A DNA stretch of 64,000 bases from Mesomycoplasma ovipneumoniae (GTDB taxonomy: Bacteria; Bacillota_I; Bacilli_A; Mycoplasmatales; Metamycoplasmataceae): positions 186,001 to 250,000 of the forward strand of contig VZDP01000002.1 of NCBI GenBank assembly GCA_009756935.1, read 5' to 3'. The notes beneath the pieces were generated by a model. That model made no database searches and was not told the origin of the DNA. It saw only the letters and a list, made by a program, of their open reading frames with translations. Positions 32,474-44,081 of this stretch are shown in pieces. The position numbers and the translations under genes are program-made. Positions within the stretch are counted from its first letter, which is position 1; every line of letters begins with the position of its first letter.

Positions 32474-34650
32474 TGGATTCGCTCCCTTGTTTGATAATCA
32501 AATAGATGCAATTTTCCTGATTTAATACTAAATTTGACAATTTCGTCAACTTCATAGGCCGGTTTTTTACGCAAGATTATTGAAATTTGACCGATATTTT
32601 CAACATCAATTTTGGCAAGAATATCTTTTCCGAGATATTCAATCACGCTAATTTTTCCTTGAAAATTACCAGCTTCATTTTCGACTAAATCTTCGGCTCT
32701 AATTCCGACTCTTATTTTTTCGTGCTGATAATCTTTGAGTAATTCAAAAATTATTTGATTATCAACAATGACACTTTTAGTTTCTTTGTCATAAAAAGCA
32801 TCAAAAATATTCATCTCAGGAACACCTAAAAATGAAGCAACAAATTCATTTTTAGGATTATGATATAACTCAGTTGGAGTTCCAATTTGCTGAACATATC
32901 CAGTTGACATACAAATAATTCGGTCCGAAATTGACATTGCCTCTTCCTGGTCGTGGGTAACAAAAACTGTTGTTATTCCGATTTCAGTTTGAATTTTTCG
33001 AATTCACTGACGAGTTTGAACTCTTAGTTTGGCATCTAAGTTTGAAAGTGGCTCGTCCATTAGTAAAATATCAGGATGTCGAACAATTCCACGGGCAATT
33101 GCGACTCTTTGCTGTTGTCCACCAGAGAGTTTTGTTGGTTTTTTAGCTAAATTTTTCGTTATTTCAACTTTTTCGGCTGTACGTAAAACAGCACGATTTA
33201 TTGCTTCTTTTATTGAAATATTGTCATTTTGATACTCTTGATATTGCTTTAATTCTTGTTCGCTGAGTTTTGAAGTATTAAGGGAAAACTTATTGATTAA
33301 GTTTCTTTCATAGTCTAAAAACAGCTTTAGAGTTTCCTTTTTGTAAGTTTTTGACTTAGTTTTAAGCGATTTTAAGAGCAACAAATTCGGTGAATGACGA
33401 GTATTTGTTTCAAGAAATTTCTTTTTTGTCTCAAGGTAAGTCTGCTCAAGATTTGCAAGTTTGCCTGAATTTTTAATTTGATTTTTTTCATTTTCAATTT
33501 CAGTTTTAAATCAAAGCTCTTTTTCTTTTCTTTTTTGATTAAAAGCCTCAATTTGTTCTTGATAATCTAATTTGATTGACTCAGCATCTTTTAGACTTGT
33601 TTTTTTAGTAAAATTTTCATAACCTTGTTGAATTTTAGCCAGCTCGATTTTTGAATTACTAAGAAATTGTGCTTGCAATTTCTCAAGTTTTTCTAATTTT
33701 TCATATAAAAGTGCTTTTTGTTCTAAAAAGTTTTGGCGAGTTCTAACTAGTTCAGGAGCGTGTTTTATTGCGTATTTTTCTTCTCGAATTTTGTCTTTAT
33801 GAGCTTTTTTGTCAAGTTTGGCTTGTTTTTTGATCTTGTCAACTTTTAATTTATAAGCTTTTCTAAAAGTAATTGCCTGTTGAATTGGGCAAATTTCGCC
33901 TTCTTTTTTAGAAAAAATTCTTTTTCAAAAAGCCCAAAAAATTGATGCAGACTTGCCTAATTTTAAGAAATCAATAGTTAAATTTTTAATTTCAGCCTGT
34001 TTGTGTGCTTCAATTAAAAAATAATCGGTCTGAAGTTGATTTAAATTATGATAAATTTGTGTTTTCAGTTCGTTATAATCATGCTCTAATTGACGGTAAA
34101 TATCAAAATAATCAAATAGTTTATTTTTGTAAATTTCCAAATCTTCAAGTGAAGCACCGTTTTTAGCCAAAACAATTGAATTAGCATTTACACGTGCAAG
34201 CATCGATTTTTCAAGTGCTTTTTGCTTTCATCTTGGGTCATTATGCAAAGAAAAAGCAATGTTTCCAAAAACATTTAAATGCGGATAGAGCGCATAATTT
34301 TGGAAAACAAGACCAATTTTACGTTGCTGAGGTGACTTTCGGGTTACATCTTCGCCATTAAAAATAATTTGACCTGAAGTTGGATTCAAAAGACCAGCAA
34401 TTGCATTTAAAATTGTAGTTTTTCCTGAACCCGAAGGTCCTAAAAGTGTAACAAGTTCACCTTTGTAAATTTTAATATTTGCACTGTCAACAGCAAGTGT
34501 TTCACCAAAGTCAATTGTTAGGTCTTTAATTTCAATTGCCGGAATTGAAAATTTCGATTTATAACGACTATTTGCGGCCTGCCGAATTTTTTTTATCTCG
34601 GATTCAAAGTTATTTTTTTCGATTTTTTTATTATCATCTGCTTTTTTCAT
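32464..34650 (-). CDS. ABC transporter ATPase (MalK/UgpC-like) with ~330-residue coiled-coil insert
   Basis: 728 aa; MalK is normally ~370. Start set at ATG 34650 (two bases after the nuclease stop) rather than an in-frame GTG 18 bases up. Seen: Walker [11 protein letters not shown]-loop [11 protein letters not shown], signature [15 protein letters not shown], Walker [14 protein letters not shown]-loop [10 protein letters not shown], and a C-terminal TOBE-type domain ([10 protein letters not shown]). Between Q-loop and signature (residues ~140-465) is a Lys/Glu/Leu/Gln-rich helical, probably coiled-coil insert that replaces the short helical domain linker. All catalytic motifs are intact, so it should work. 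Confidence 0.93.
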
Positions 34651-34651
34651 A

Positions 34652-35599
34652 TTATTTATTATTTCCACTTTTTGTATCTTTTGAATTTTCTAACCTAAAT
34701 TCATACCAGTCAACAACATTTCTATCTTTATTTGCTTCACCTAGAACTAAAAAGTCAGAAATTTTTGCAAGACCTCGTGTTTTATAGATAGATTCAAGAT
34801 TTTCATTAACCGAAGATATGCTTGAATCTTTTAATTTTTCATAAATTCCGAACTTTTTATTGATGGAATTTTCAACTGCTGCTGCTTGTTTGATTGAATT
34901 ATAATAATAAATTGTAGTCTGGTTAGTTATTCCTGAAAATCCTGATTGCAAAGTTGGAACAGCAAGTCCTGCTTTTGTTATTTCAACGCCATAAGATTTA
35001 TAAAATCCATTATGACCAAAAAATAAACTCCCAACATAACGATTAAAAGAGCGAGCTGGACCTGTTTTTGGGTAGACAAAAAAAACTTCTGTGCCTACTG
35101 GCAACATTTTTTCGGCAAATCGAGTTGCTCGCTTGGCATATTCAGCCTCAAGTCCTTCGGTTTCTTTATAACTTCCTGATATGGTCGTACCTACCTCTGG
35201 AGTGTCAATACTTTCAATTCTGACGTTAAAAAGAGGTTCAATTTTAGTTTCTCCAACAGATTTTAAGGTAGCTGTATCGCCATCAGTCCATTTTTGAATT
35301 GTAACTTTTTGGTGGCCAAAAAATTTTGAATCAGGCAAAATATCATCTTTAAATTTGAGCTTATCTTCTTCAGTTCAAGAATAATTTGGATTAAGAAATT
35401 TTGCAATGTCTTTGGCATATTGACTTTCTTTATCGTGCAAATCTAGCTCAGGATTTAGCCCAAAATCCTCTATTTTATAGTATTTTTGGGCCTGAAAGTA
35501 ACCTTGGGCGTCTTGATTTGTTGAACAAGCAGCAATAAAAAAAGGGATAAAAGTAAAATTTATACTAGTAAAAAACAGCTTTAAAAAGTTTCTTTTCAT
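34652..35599 (-). CDS. Thermonuclease-like (SNase) lipoprotein
   Basis: 315 aa. Lipoprotein signal ending FFIAAC (Cys25), then an SNase domain from ~105: WTDGDTATL, FNVRIESIDTPEVG, and ARSFNRYVGSLFFG give the Ca-binding Asp residues, both catalytic Arg and the Glu of staphylococcal nuclease. It degrades host DNA/RNA at the surface to feed a bacterium unable to make nucleotides de novo; a similar calcium-dependent nuclease within an ABC operon is known in M. hyopneumoniae. Sits between a binding lipoprotein (17 bases) and the ATPase (1 base). Confidence 0.9.
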
Positions 35600-35616
35600 A
35601 AGACAAATTTATCAGA

Positions 35617-37743
35617 TTAATTTTTTTCTCTAGCAAAATCAGGTCCTAAATTTTGACTCAAAGTGTTTAGAAAATCGTTAAAACTAGGAACAGTGCCATT
35701 GGCTGCCTTAAGTGATTGCATTTGTGCAACAGTTGAGTCTAAATTTGAACGAAATACAGAGGATCTAGCATCAGCATTGTCATAAACAAGTGAATATTTA
35801 GCCTTAGATTGTTCGTCATTAAAGCGACTAAATTGCTCAAGCGCTAACTTTTGACCTTTGTTTTTTGGCTTAGAAACATCGGTGCTTAGGGTTGATTTTA
35901 GCGGCAATAAATATGAAGTTGCTTTTGAAAAATACTCAACGGGAGTTATTTTTCCGAATTTGTCGCCAAATTCGACTTGTTCAGTTAGGATTCAATTTAC
36001 AAAAGCCTTAACAGCACGGTCTTCTTTTTCATTTGCATGGATAAAAATTAAATCTGGACCTTGGGCAGCAACAGCGGTAATTTTTGAATTATTGTCAAAT
36101 TTGTGCGGTGCTGCTAAAATATCCATTTCTTCTTCGTTAAGTGAGCTAGAAGCCGATGCTTCTTCAATTCCATTGTATCCGGTAATTACAATTGGCTTAA
36201 ATTTTTCTTCTTTATCAAGAACTTTGTATGATCCTTCAATGATTCCAGAAGGAACCTCATCTCGGTCAGTAAAATAAAACAACTCTTTTTTCGGGTTTTG
36301 TTCTAAAAGACTTTTAATTTCAGCTAAAATTGGTTGCTTAATTTTAACGTTGCTTTTGCCATCAATCGCTTTAACTGTAATTTCTTTTGAGATGTCAGCT
36401 AAATCTGATTCTTTAATTACTGCCGCAAATCTTGGAGAAGTTGGGGTGTAAATATGTCCAGCATCTTTGAAAGTAAAACTTACTTTGTAATTTTTGGAGT
36501 TTGCTTTTATATAATTATGGTGAAATCCAGCTGTTGATCCAATTGAAAAAAGTTGTTGATGATTGCGGAAATAAGTTGAATTATATTCACCAGGAGCTGT
36601 AAAATAAATTGACTTATCAGCCATTCCTTTGGTAAGCAAATCATAAACTTGCTTTAAATTTTTGTATCTGTCTGATTCAGGTTTTTTGAAAAATGATGTA
36701 TAACTAATAAGATTTTCTTTTCGATTTAAAACGGTAACTTCTTTAGATTTATCATTTTCTGACAAAGAACGTGAAAGGGCAAAAATTAAAGTAGCTGCAT
36801 TGTCAATTCCTAAAACTGATTTTGCCGCAGTTAGACTTGAGCCCTCAAGTGCTTTTGGAAATGCTTTGACAATTCTTGAAGATAATTTCTGTAAATCACT
36901 AAAGTTTTCAATATCAGATTTTTTAAACTCATAACCAGAAAGACCATCAGTGCTTGGAGCGTATTCTTTTCAAAGTTTTTTAATTTCAGCAACATCTTCA
37001 GCTTTTTGAGTAGCTAATTTAGTAAATTCTTCAAAAAAAGCTTTGTCTTCTGCTTTAATTTTTGCTGGATTGGTTGAGTCTTTCATTGCTTGATCAATAA
37101 TTCAGCCAAATAAAACTTTATTTACATATAAACCTTCAGAAGATTTTCCAAATGGAAGAGTGTAGACTCCTTTTTCATCAAGGAACGGAATTTCTGAGTT
37201 AATTTGTAAAAAGTCCTCAATTCCTTGCTCTTTTAGGAAATTTTTGGTAATTTTTTCACTTTCATCAGTTGGCTCTTGATCTGATTTTAAATCAGAAACA
37301 ATCGGAAATGTCATTGAATGTTTATTTACAATTGCCAATAAAGATGAATAATTTGTAACAATATTAGGTAATTTAAGTCGATCTTTTGTTTCTAAAAAAG
37401 TGTTAATTGAATTAGATGCTCCTGAATATCCCCCTTGATAGGATTGTTCTTTCATTTTTATAAAATCAGGTTTATCTTTTTGGGTTGTATTTCAAAGTTC
37501 GATAATTTTATTTAATGCTTTAATTTCATTCCCACTTGAAGAAAAATTGTGACCAAAAACTAGCTCACCATCTTCAGGAGTGTCAAATGTAAATCCTCTA
37601 ACTCCATTTGAACCGATACCACAAGAAGCCATAATTCCAATTGGTGCTAAAACTGATAAAGAAGATAAGAAAATCCGACTAATTTTCTTTGCTATGTTAT
37701 TTTTATGCCTTAATTTTGTACCTTTTTTACTATGTGTGTTCAT
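35617..37743 (-). CDS. ABC-type solute-binding lipoprotein, paralog F
   Basis: 708 aa. Signal ends GIMASC (Cys41). Followed by a binding-protein-like fold with LNKIIELWN near the N-terminus, DEKGVYTLPFGKSSEGLYVNKVLFGW and GPDLIFIHANEKEDRAVKAFVNW, all matched in the two paralogs upstream (see 37762 and 40300). It probably delivers substrate to the permeases encoded downstream. Larger than most sugar-binding proteins (~450 aa). Located 18 bases after paralog G, in one operon. Confidence 0.8.
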
Positions 37744-37761
37744 TTTTTTCTCCTTAGTATT

Positions 37762-39954
37762 TTATTTTTGTGTATTTTTTTCTGTTTTTTCTTTATTTAA
37801 CTTAACCGATGCTCCGATATTATCCTTTAAAATTTTAAGAAAAGTATTAAACTCAAGATTTAAATTTGGGTTGGCTAAAAACTGATTGTAAAGTTGAGAA
37901 ACACTTCCTAGAGTTGCTTTTCGGAAAGTATTTGAGTCAATTCCGGCTGGTTCGGTAAAAACTCTATATTTTTCAGGGTTTTTTAGCTGATTTTGGAATT
38001 GCTCATAAGCAACTTTGAAAGCATTATTTTTTGCAAAAGCTGGATTTTGGTCAAAATTTGACTCTAAATTTGCCTTAGTTGGATTTATGTTTGAAGCTGA
38101 AAATGCTAAAAAATCGCTCGGAGTTACAGTCATTTTTTTGTTATTTGGGCCGTCAAATTCAATTTTTTCCGAAATAAATCATTTAACAAAGTTAAGTGTG
38201 GCTTCATTTTCAACTTCATTATTATAAAATCCGATTAAAGATGGGCCTTGGGACGTAACAATATTAAATTTATTTGATTCTTGTGTTTTTGAAGGCTCGT
38301 TGAGAAATTCTAACTCGTCTTCATTAAGTTTTTCGTGTGATTTTGAAAAAATAAAGGCATTTTCAGGTTGATTAATCAGTTTAACTTTGTTTTTTGTTGA
38401 TTCAACATAAAGTGAAGAAGTGTTTGAATCTTCTTTTGTTTTATCAGCAACTCACTTGTCAAAATCAGGATCAATTGCTAAAAAATTAAAACTATTTAAA
38501 TTAGTCTTTGATTTTATAGCGTTTTTTATTTTTTCAATTAGATCCTTGTCATCAGTTTTGCTTAAAGAAATATCGTTTTCTTTGACAGAAAATGCATCTG
38601 TTTCATAAACATAACCGGTTGAATTATCTAAAATTTGGTGAACTTTTGCAATTGCATTTGCAGGCATATTTTCTTCGCTTACTATTTTTCAAATTTTAGA
38701 TTTTGAGCCAACTGGGTAGTCAAAAGTTTTTTTATTAACTTTTAGACGTAAAAAATTTTGTCCTTGTTTTTCAAAGTTACGCGAATAATCACTTGTAGAA
38801 GTAATTGCAAAAACTAATTGGTGATTTTTTAAAAATTCGCTAGCCTTAGTTCTGCCGCTTGTTGGACCAAGTAATTTATTTTTTACTAAATCTGACAATA
38901 TTTCATAGGCTTTTTTTGTATTTTGGTGACTTTTGGTTGTCTCATCAAAAAGATTTGTATAGTTGAGTGAGCCACCATCAAGATTTTTAAAATAACTTGA
39001 ATTTTCATACTCACCATCTGCCTGGGCAAATGCCACAAAAAAGAAGAGTGCAGCTGTATCATTTAGTCCGAGTAAAAAGTTAACTTTTTCAGTCTGACTA
39101 CCTTTTTCGGCATCTGGGAATGATTTTCTAACTCGACTTAAAAAATCAATTAGATCTTTATAATTATTGAATTTTTCAAAACTAAAAGTATAGCCATCAA
39201 AACCACCTTGATCTGAAGGAAAACTTTTGTACTCTCCTCAGACTTTTTTAATATATTCAAGATCAGTTTTTTTTGGATCTAGATTTTCAACTCGCACTTT
39301 ATCAGATTCGCTAATTTTAAAATTAGCACTAGTTTTTGCTGATTCTAATATGTATGATAAAACTGGTTTGTCGAGCAAAAGCGCCTTTGAAGTTTTTAGA
39401 ATTGGTAAAAAAGCTAGTGTATTTTGGTCAATTCCAGGTACATTTTTTGTTTCAACCAGAAATCTTTCATCATAACTATTTTTAATAGTTTGAGCTAAAT
39501 CGCTTTGGGAATTTAGATCCAAAATCATACCGTGTTTATTCAAACTAGCCGCCAGAGCTGGGTAATTTAGCGTTAAATTTGGCAGTTTTTTTGTATCTTT
39601 AACTTGTAAAAATGTTGTTAAATTAGTTTGATCATCGATGTAATTTGCCGCGATATTTTCTAATTTTACCGGTAAAAATCCTGCCTGTTTGTTTTTAACT
39701 TCGGATTTTTGGTTTCATTTTTCAAAAATTGCATTTAGAGCTTTAGTTCGATTATCTGTTGGCCCAAAAATTACGCGAAAATCGATTGTACTGTCATTTT
39801 CGGTTTCAAAATGAAGTGGATTGTCTTTTTGTGATTTTAATTCAGTGTGATTTGCATTTGAAAAACAGGATGTCAAAATAGCCAAAGAAGAAACCGGTCC
39901 TAAGCTAATTGCTGTTTTTAAAAATATTGACTTAAATTTGTTGATTTTTTCCAT
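37762..39954 (-). CDS. ABC-type solute-binding lipoprotein, paralog G
   Basis: 730 aa. Signal ends LAILTSC (Cys30). Shares with paralogs F and H ALNAIFEKWN, NLTLNYPALAASLNKHG, SDYSRNF, and GPSLIGFYNNEVENEATLNFVKW. Divergent enough to suggest different ligands or antigenic roles. It has its own promoter and a hairpin leader (40081-40190). Adjacent genes show that it belongs to the transporter operon. Confidence 0.8.
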
Positions 39955-40080
39955 TGTTGTTAAATTTCTTTTTTAATAAGAAGATTTGCAGTATCTGTAA
40001 TTAGCGTTTATTTATTTTTTAAAAGTGACTTATTTTCTAATTTTATTGTTCCAAATTGTTCTCCTGTTAGTTTTTAAAAT

Positions 40081-40190
40081 AAAAAAGCACAACGATAAAT
40101 TATCTTAATTTACTTAGTCAAAACTTTAACGATTTAGACCAACTAACAATAAATAATTTCCAGTTGTGCTTAACATTTGAGATTATTATA
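40081..40190 (-). promoter_or_regulatory. Promoter plus terminator-like leader before lipoprotein G
   Basis: TATAAT at 40190-40185, about 13 bases later AAGCACAAC (40171-40163), ~70 bases of AT-rich sequence, then GTTGTGCTT plus T-run (40093-40081). Promoter, long hairpin and U-tract are placed as in an attenuator, or as a separate ~100-base RNA. ATG of G lies 127 bases further on, with AGGAGAAC in between. The remaining bases up to 40299 hold nothing recognised. Confidence 0.45.
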
Positions 40191-40299
40191 TAACTTTTTA
40201 GAAAAAATTAACAAAAATTACGTTTTTTTCTTAAATTTGTTGAATTTTTTTCAAATTTATTAAACTTTAATTTAAAAAAGTTAAGCCTTTGGTCAAAAA

Positions 40300-42447
40300 T
40301 TAACTCACGTTTGCTGAATTTAATTTTGTCTGCAGTGCTGTTAAGAATTTTTCAAAACTCGCTTGATTTTGGTTTCCATCAACAACAAGACGACCCATTT
40401 GGTTTAGTGTTGATTTTACTTCTTGACGGATTAGTGCACTTCTTGAGTCAACTGGGTCCATATAAAATGAATTGTGTTGTGGGTCATCATTAACGGTTTT
40501 AAAATTTTTAAATGCAGCTCTAAAAGAATTATTTTGCTGAAATTGTTCAGTATTAGACAAACTTTGGCCAAAAACTTGTTTTGTTGGCGCTAGATAATTT
40601 CCACGAAATGCAACATATTCACTCGGACTACCGTGATATTTTGCTTGACCAGATTGGCCTTCGTAAGTAAAGTCTTGTTTGTGAGTTAGCATTCATTTTA
40701 GGAAATTTTTTGTTGCAATATCTTCTTCGGCATTTGAGTGAAAAGCGATTAAATTTGGACCTTGATAAGTATAAATACTTTTTGAATCGCTGCTTGAATT
40801 TTTAATTGGCTCTTGGAGGAAAACAACTTCATTTTGATTTAAATGTTTGTCCCCACCTGGATTTTCAACACTGGCATTTTTTAGTAAAAAAATGTCGTTT
40901 TTGTCATTTTTATTTGTAAGATTGATTATTTCTGAGTCAGTGTTTTTAATTTTTTCTTGGTAAAACTTAGAAAAATCTTCACCAAAAACTAAATAAGATT
41001 GAGAATCCTTATTAGAATCAACAAATTCTTTTACTTTTTTAGCTTGATTGTCACCACTAGGATCTAAATAAACATTTGAATCAGCATAAGTTGAACTTTT
41101 AGTCTCATTTATTAAATGTGAAATTTGATTTGTTAAGACATTTTTTAGCTCATAAATTGCTTTTGGGGAATCTTTTTGGCCCGGACCTAGCTCACGAATT
41201 TGATATGCTTGGATTTTTGAAGAAAATGGAATTTTTTCAGTTTTTCCCTTTACTTGAAAGACAAAATTAGAATTTGACTTTACAAAACGGCGTTGATAAT
41301 TACTTGTTGAGGAAATTGCCATGGCAAGTTGGTGATTATTCATCAAATTGTTGGCAAAACTTTCTTGTGAAAACCTTCCTGGATAAAAAATCGCATCTGA
41401 TTTAAAAAGATCTAAAATTTGTTCATAATTTTTTTTAGTATTTTGATAACTTTGCGAATTTTTGTTAAATAATTTATCAAAACTAACTCGTTCTAATTCT
41501 TTTGATTTTTCCCTTGTTACCTCAAACATAAATTTAGAATAATCTCCGCCAGCGGAGGCAAAAATTTTGGCAAAAGCTAAATTTTCAATGTCATCAGTTC
41601 CAAAAGGAAAATCTCCTGTGCTAATGTCAGCCGGTTTTAATACAAATCCTTGTTTAATTCTTTTGGAAAAATCAAAAACTTTATCATAATATTTGAATGT
41701 CTCGTGCGAAAGTTCAAAATTCTGTCAAGGATTAGGGTTTTTATCGTCAAAACTTCGCGGTGCTCAGAGCTTTTTAATATGCTCCATGTCTGATTTTGGC
41801 AAGGAAAACTGCTCAAAAAAACGTTTATCTGCCGGAGAATCTGCAATTTTAGCACCATTTTGCTTTGCATTTTCAATAATTCAGGCCATAACAGGTCCGT
41901 TTATAACTAAAGTCTGGGAAGATTTAACAAATGGAATTGTATAAATTCCTTTTTCATCAAGAGTTGCTATTTGAGTATTAGATTCGAGAAATTTTGGGTG
42001 ATAAGTATCTTTTATAGCCTGGGCTAAATCTGGGAACTTGTTTAGATCTAAAAGCATTTTAAATTTAGCCGCATTTGCTGCAACAGATGGATAATTTATT
42101 ACAAGATTTAGGGCTTGATTTTTATCTTTTGCCGAAAAAATTTGCGTGAATTTACCATTCATTTCGGTGTAGTCTTTGTCATAATTTGGAGTTAATTTAA
42201 TTGGTAAATACTCGCGATTATTTTGATCTTTAACTTCTGGTTTTTCATTTCAAAGTTTAACAACCTGATCTAAAGCCTGAAATCTTGGCTGTTTTTCATT
42301 TCAACTTGTTACAAATTGAAGCTCTCCGTCGTTATTTCCGTCAAAATCAAATTCCTTAGCATTGCTAGTGCCTAATGTACAGGATACTAAGGCTAATCCC
42401 GAGATAAGAAGTGGTGAGAATAAAATTGGTTTTGCTAGTTTTTTCAT
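40300..42447 (-). CDS. ABC-type solute-binding lipoprotein, paralog H
   Basis: 715 aa. Signal ends LALVSC (Cys23). Conserved blocks as in F and G: ALDQVVKLWN, NLVINYPSVAANAAKF, DEKGIYTIPFVKSSQTLVINGPVMAW, STSNYQRRFV, and GPNLIAFHSNAEEDIATKNFLKW. It is expressed from its own promoter with a hairpin leader and is separated from G by 345 bases, so it may be independently regulated. Role as a binding protein is inferred from family and place. Confidence 0.8.
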
Positions 42448-42488
42448 AGTTTTTTGATCCGTCTTTTTTTGTTTTTTGTTTTTAAAAA

Positions 42489-42587
42489 TAAAAAATCACC
42501 CCAAAAAATAAATTGTTTGAATTAAAACAAGTTAATAAAAACAAACGGTAAATTTTTTGAGATGATTTTAAATTTGCCATCATTATA
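42489..42587 (-). promoter_or_regulatory. Promoter plus long-hairpin leader before lipoprotein H
   Basis: TATAAT (42587-42582) is followed by a nested hairpin: outer 16-bp stem (42568-42553 with 42507-42492, several G-U pairs), inner GTTTG/CAAAC, then a T-rich tail. ATG of H is 42 bases downstream. Same layout as the leader of G but different sequence. Confidence 0.45.
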
Positions 42588-42646
42588 GCACAAATTTTTC
42601 AAAAACAAAAAAATTTTAAAATTTATTTTTAATGGCCTGGCTTTAC

Positions 42647-43092
42647 CAGTTTGATGACAAAATTCACTTTTTAGTGAATATAAAATATGCAAAAATAAGG
42701 TAAATCCGTGTCTTTGGACCTAAAATCTTAATTTTTATTATTTTGAAATTAACTTTTGTAAAAAAAAAAAAAAAATGCTTGGTCTAAAAAAAAATTCTGT
42801 TATAATTAAACTAACTTAAGAATGAATTAATAAATTTTGATATTGAATTAAGGAGGAATCAAGGATGTTTTTGCCATAAAAAAATCAGAAAATGCGAATT
42901 ATCCATTATATTTTTAAATATGATGGAATGCCATAAATTTACCCGTTTAGAAATCTATAAATTTATGGTTTTTAATTATTGTTCTTTCAAAACTTCATAT
43001 ATTTTTTTAGGCTCGATGTAAGTAAAAACGAGTTTTCTATTTACATTGAGTTTAAACAGCAGTTGTATTTTTTTATGATTTTTGTCAGTGTT
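42647..43092 (+). ncRNA. Structured RNA repeat, copy 2
   Basis: Complete on the 5' side: ATTCACT/AGTGAAT hairpin near 42664-42682, 16 A's, CTTGGT (42778-42783), 17-bp spacer, TATAAT (42801-42806), SD AGGAGG, mini-ORF ATG 42865-42879 reading MFLP, H1, H2 (CCATAAATTTA with TAAATTTATGG, perfect 11 bp) and H3 (CTCGATGTAAGTA with TATTTACATTGAG). Lacks 28 bases near the 3' end, lost between two TGATTTTTG direct repeats. It runs towards the end of holA on the other strand, so it has no target gene downstream. Confidence 0.62.
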
Positions 43093-43148
43093 TGAACTAT
43101 AATTTATTTAAAAAACCATTTTTTTGCAATTTTGGGGATTAAATCAAG

Positions 43149-44081
43149 CTATCTTAAGACTTGGAGCAAGTATAATTCAAAGGCTATTTTGTTATTAATT
43201 TGCGAAGTTTTGATTTCTGTATCTAATTTTGCAAGATTAATTATTAATTTTTCAATTTTTTTAATTCCATTTTTATTATATAGTTCGACTGCTTTTTTAA
43301 GTTGGAAATCAGAAATATTAAGGTTTTTAGTGATGTAAGAATCTTTTTTACCTGCTTTTTTATGTAAAAAAACAACAAAACTAAGCAATAATTTTGAGTT
43401 TATTTGCCCTAATAACAAACCAATTGTATGCCCTTCTAATAATTTTTGCCGGTAAAATTTTAGAACTTTTGTTAAATCGAAATCAACAAATGATTCAATA
43501 AAACCTCAAGTAGAATATGATGAATAATCGCTTATATATTGGGAAATTATTGCTGAATTTATAGGTTTATTTAGAGTTTTTAGCTTTGCAATTTCATTAT
43601 AAATAATTCAACCATTTAGCGGTAAGACTGATTCAAGCTCAAAAATTTTGGTTGATTCTAATTCAACATTAAATTTTTTGACCATTTGAGCAATAAATTG
43701 GCCAACATTTTGTTTTGTAATTTGTTGGACTTCAATTATTTTAGTGGCTTGAGAAGTAAAATGCTTATAAATTCATGAATTTTTAAGAGCAAAATTAGTT
43801 AAATTTTCATCAAACACATATTTAAAAATGATTGTGTGTTTTGTCTTTATGATTTTAGAAGCTAATAGATTATTTAATTTTTCATTTTTTGAAAAAAGCA
43901 AAAAATTATTAAAAATTAATACTTTTTTTTCGTCAAAAAGTGATGAACCTTCAAGGTTTTCTTGTATAAAATCTAGTGAATCATTTACAAAAAAGTTTAT
44001 TAATAATGAGTTTTTAATTTCTGGGAGTCTAGAAATTTTTTCTTGGACAAGGAAATTGTCGCTTCCAATGATGAAAAACAT
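43149..44081 (-). CDS. holA: DNA polymerase III delta subunit
   Basis: 310 aa from ATG 44081 (an in-frame ATG at 44099 would add six residues; MFFIIGSDNFLVQEK matches the usual N-terminus better). Delta opens the sliding clamp as part of the clamp loader. Seen: degenerate nucleotide-binding start IIGSDNFL, helical KRxxLL-type segments (KKVLIFNNFLLFSK), and the C-terminal collar helices (LLLGQINSKLLLSFVVFLHKK). Its 5' end lies inside the comEC gene. Gene order comEC-holA is common in Firmicutes. Confidence 0.85.

Noticed and set aside
43132..43338. + frame downstream of RNA repeat copy 2
   Set aside because: Lies opposite holA and has no ribosome site; holA explains the region. So the repeat has no downstream gene here.
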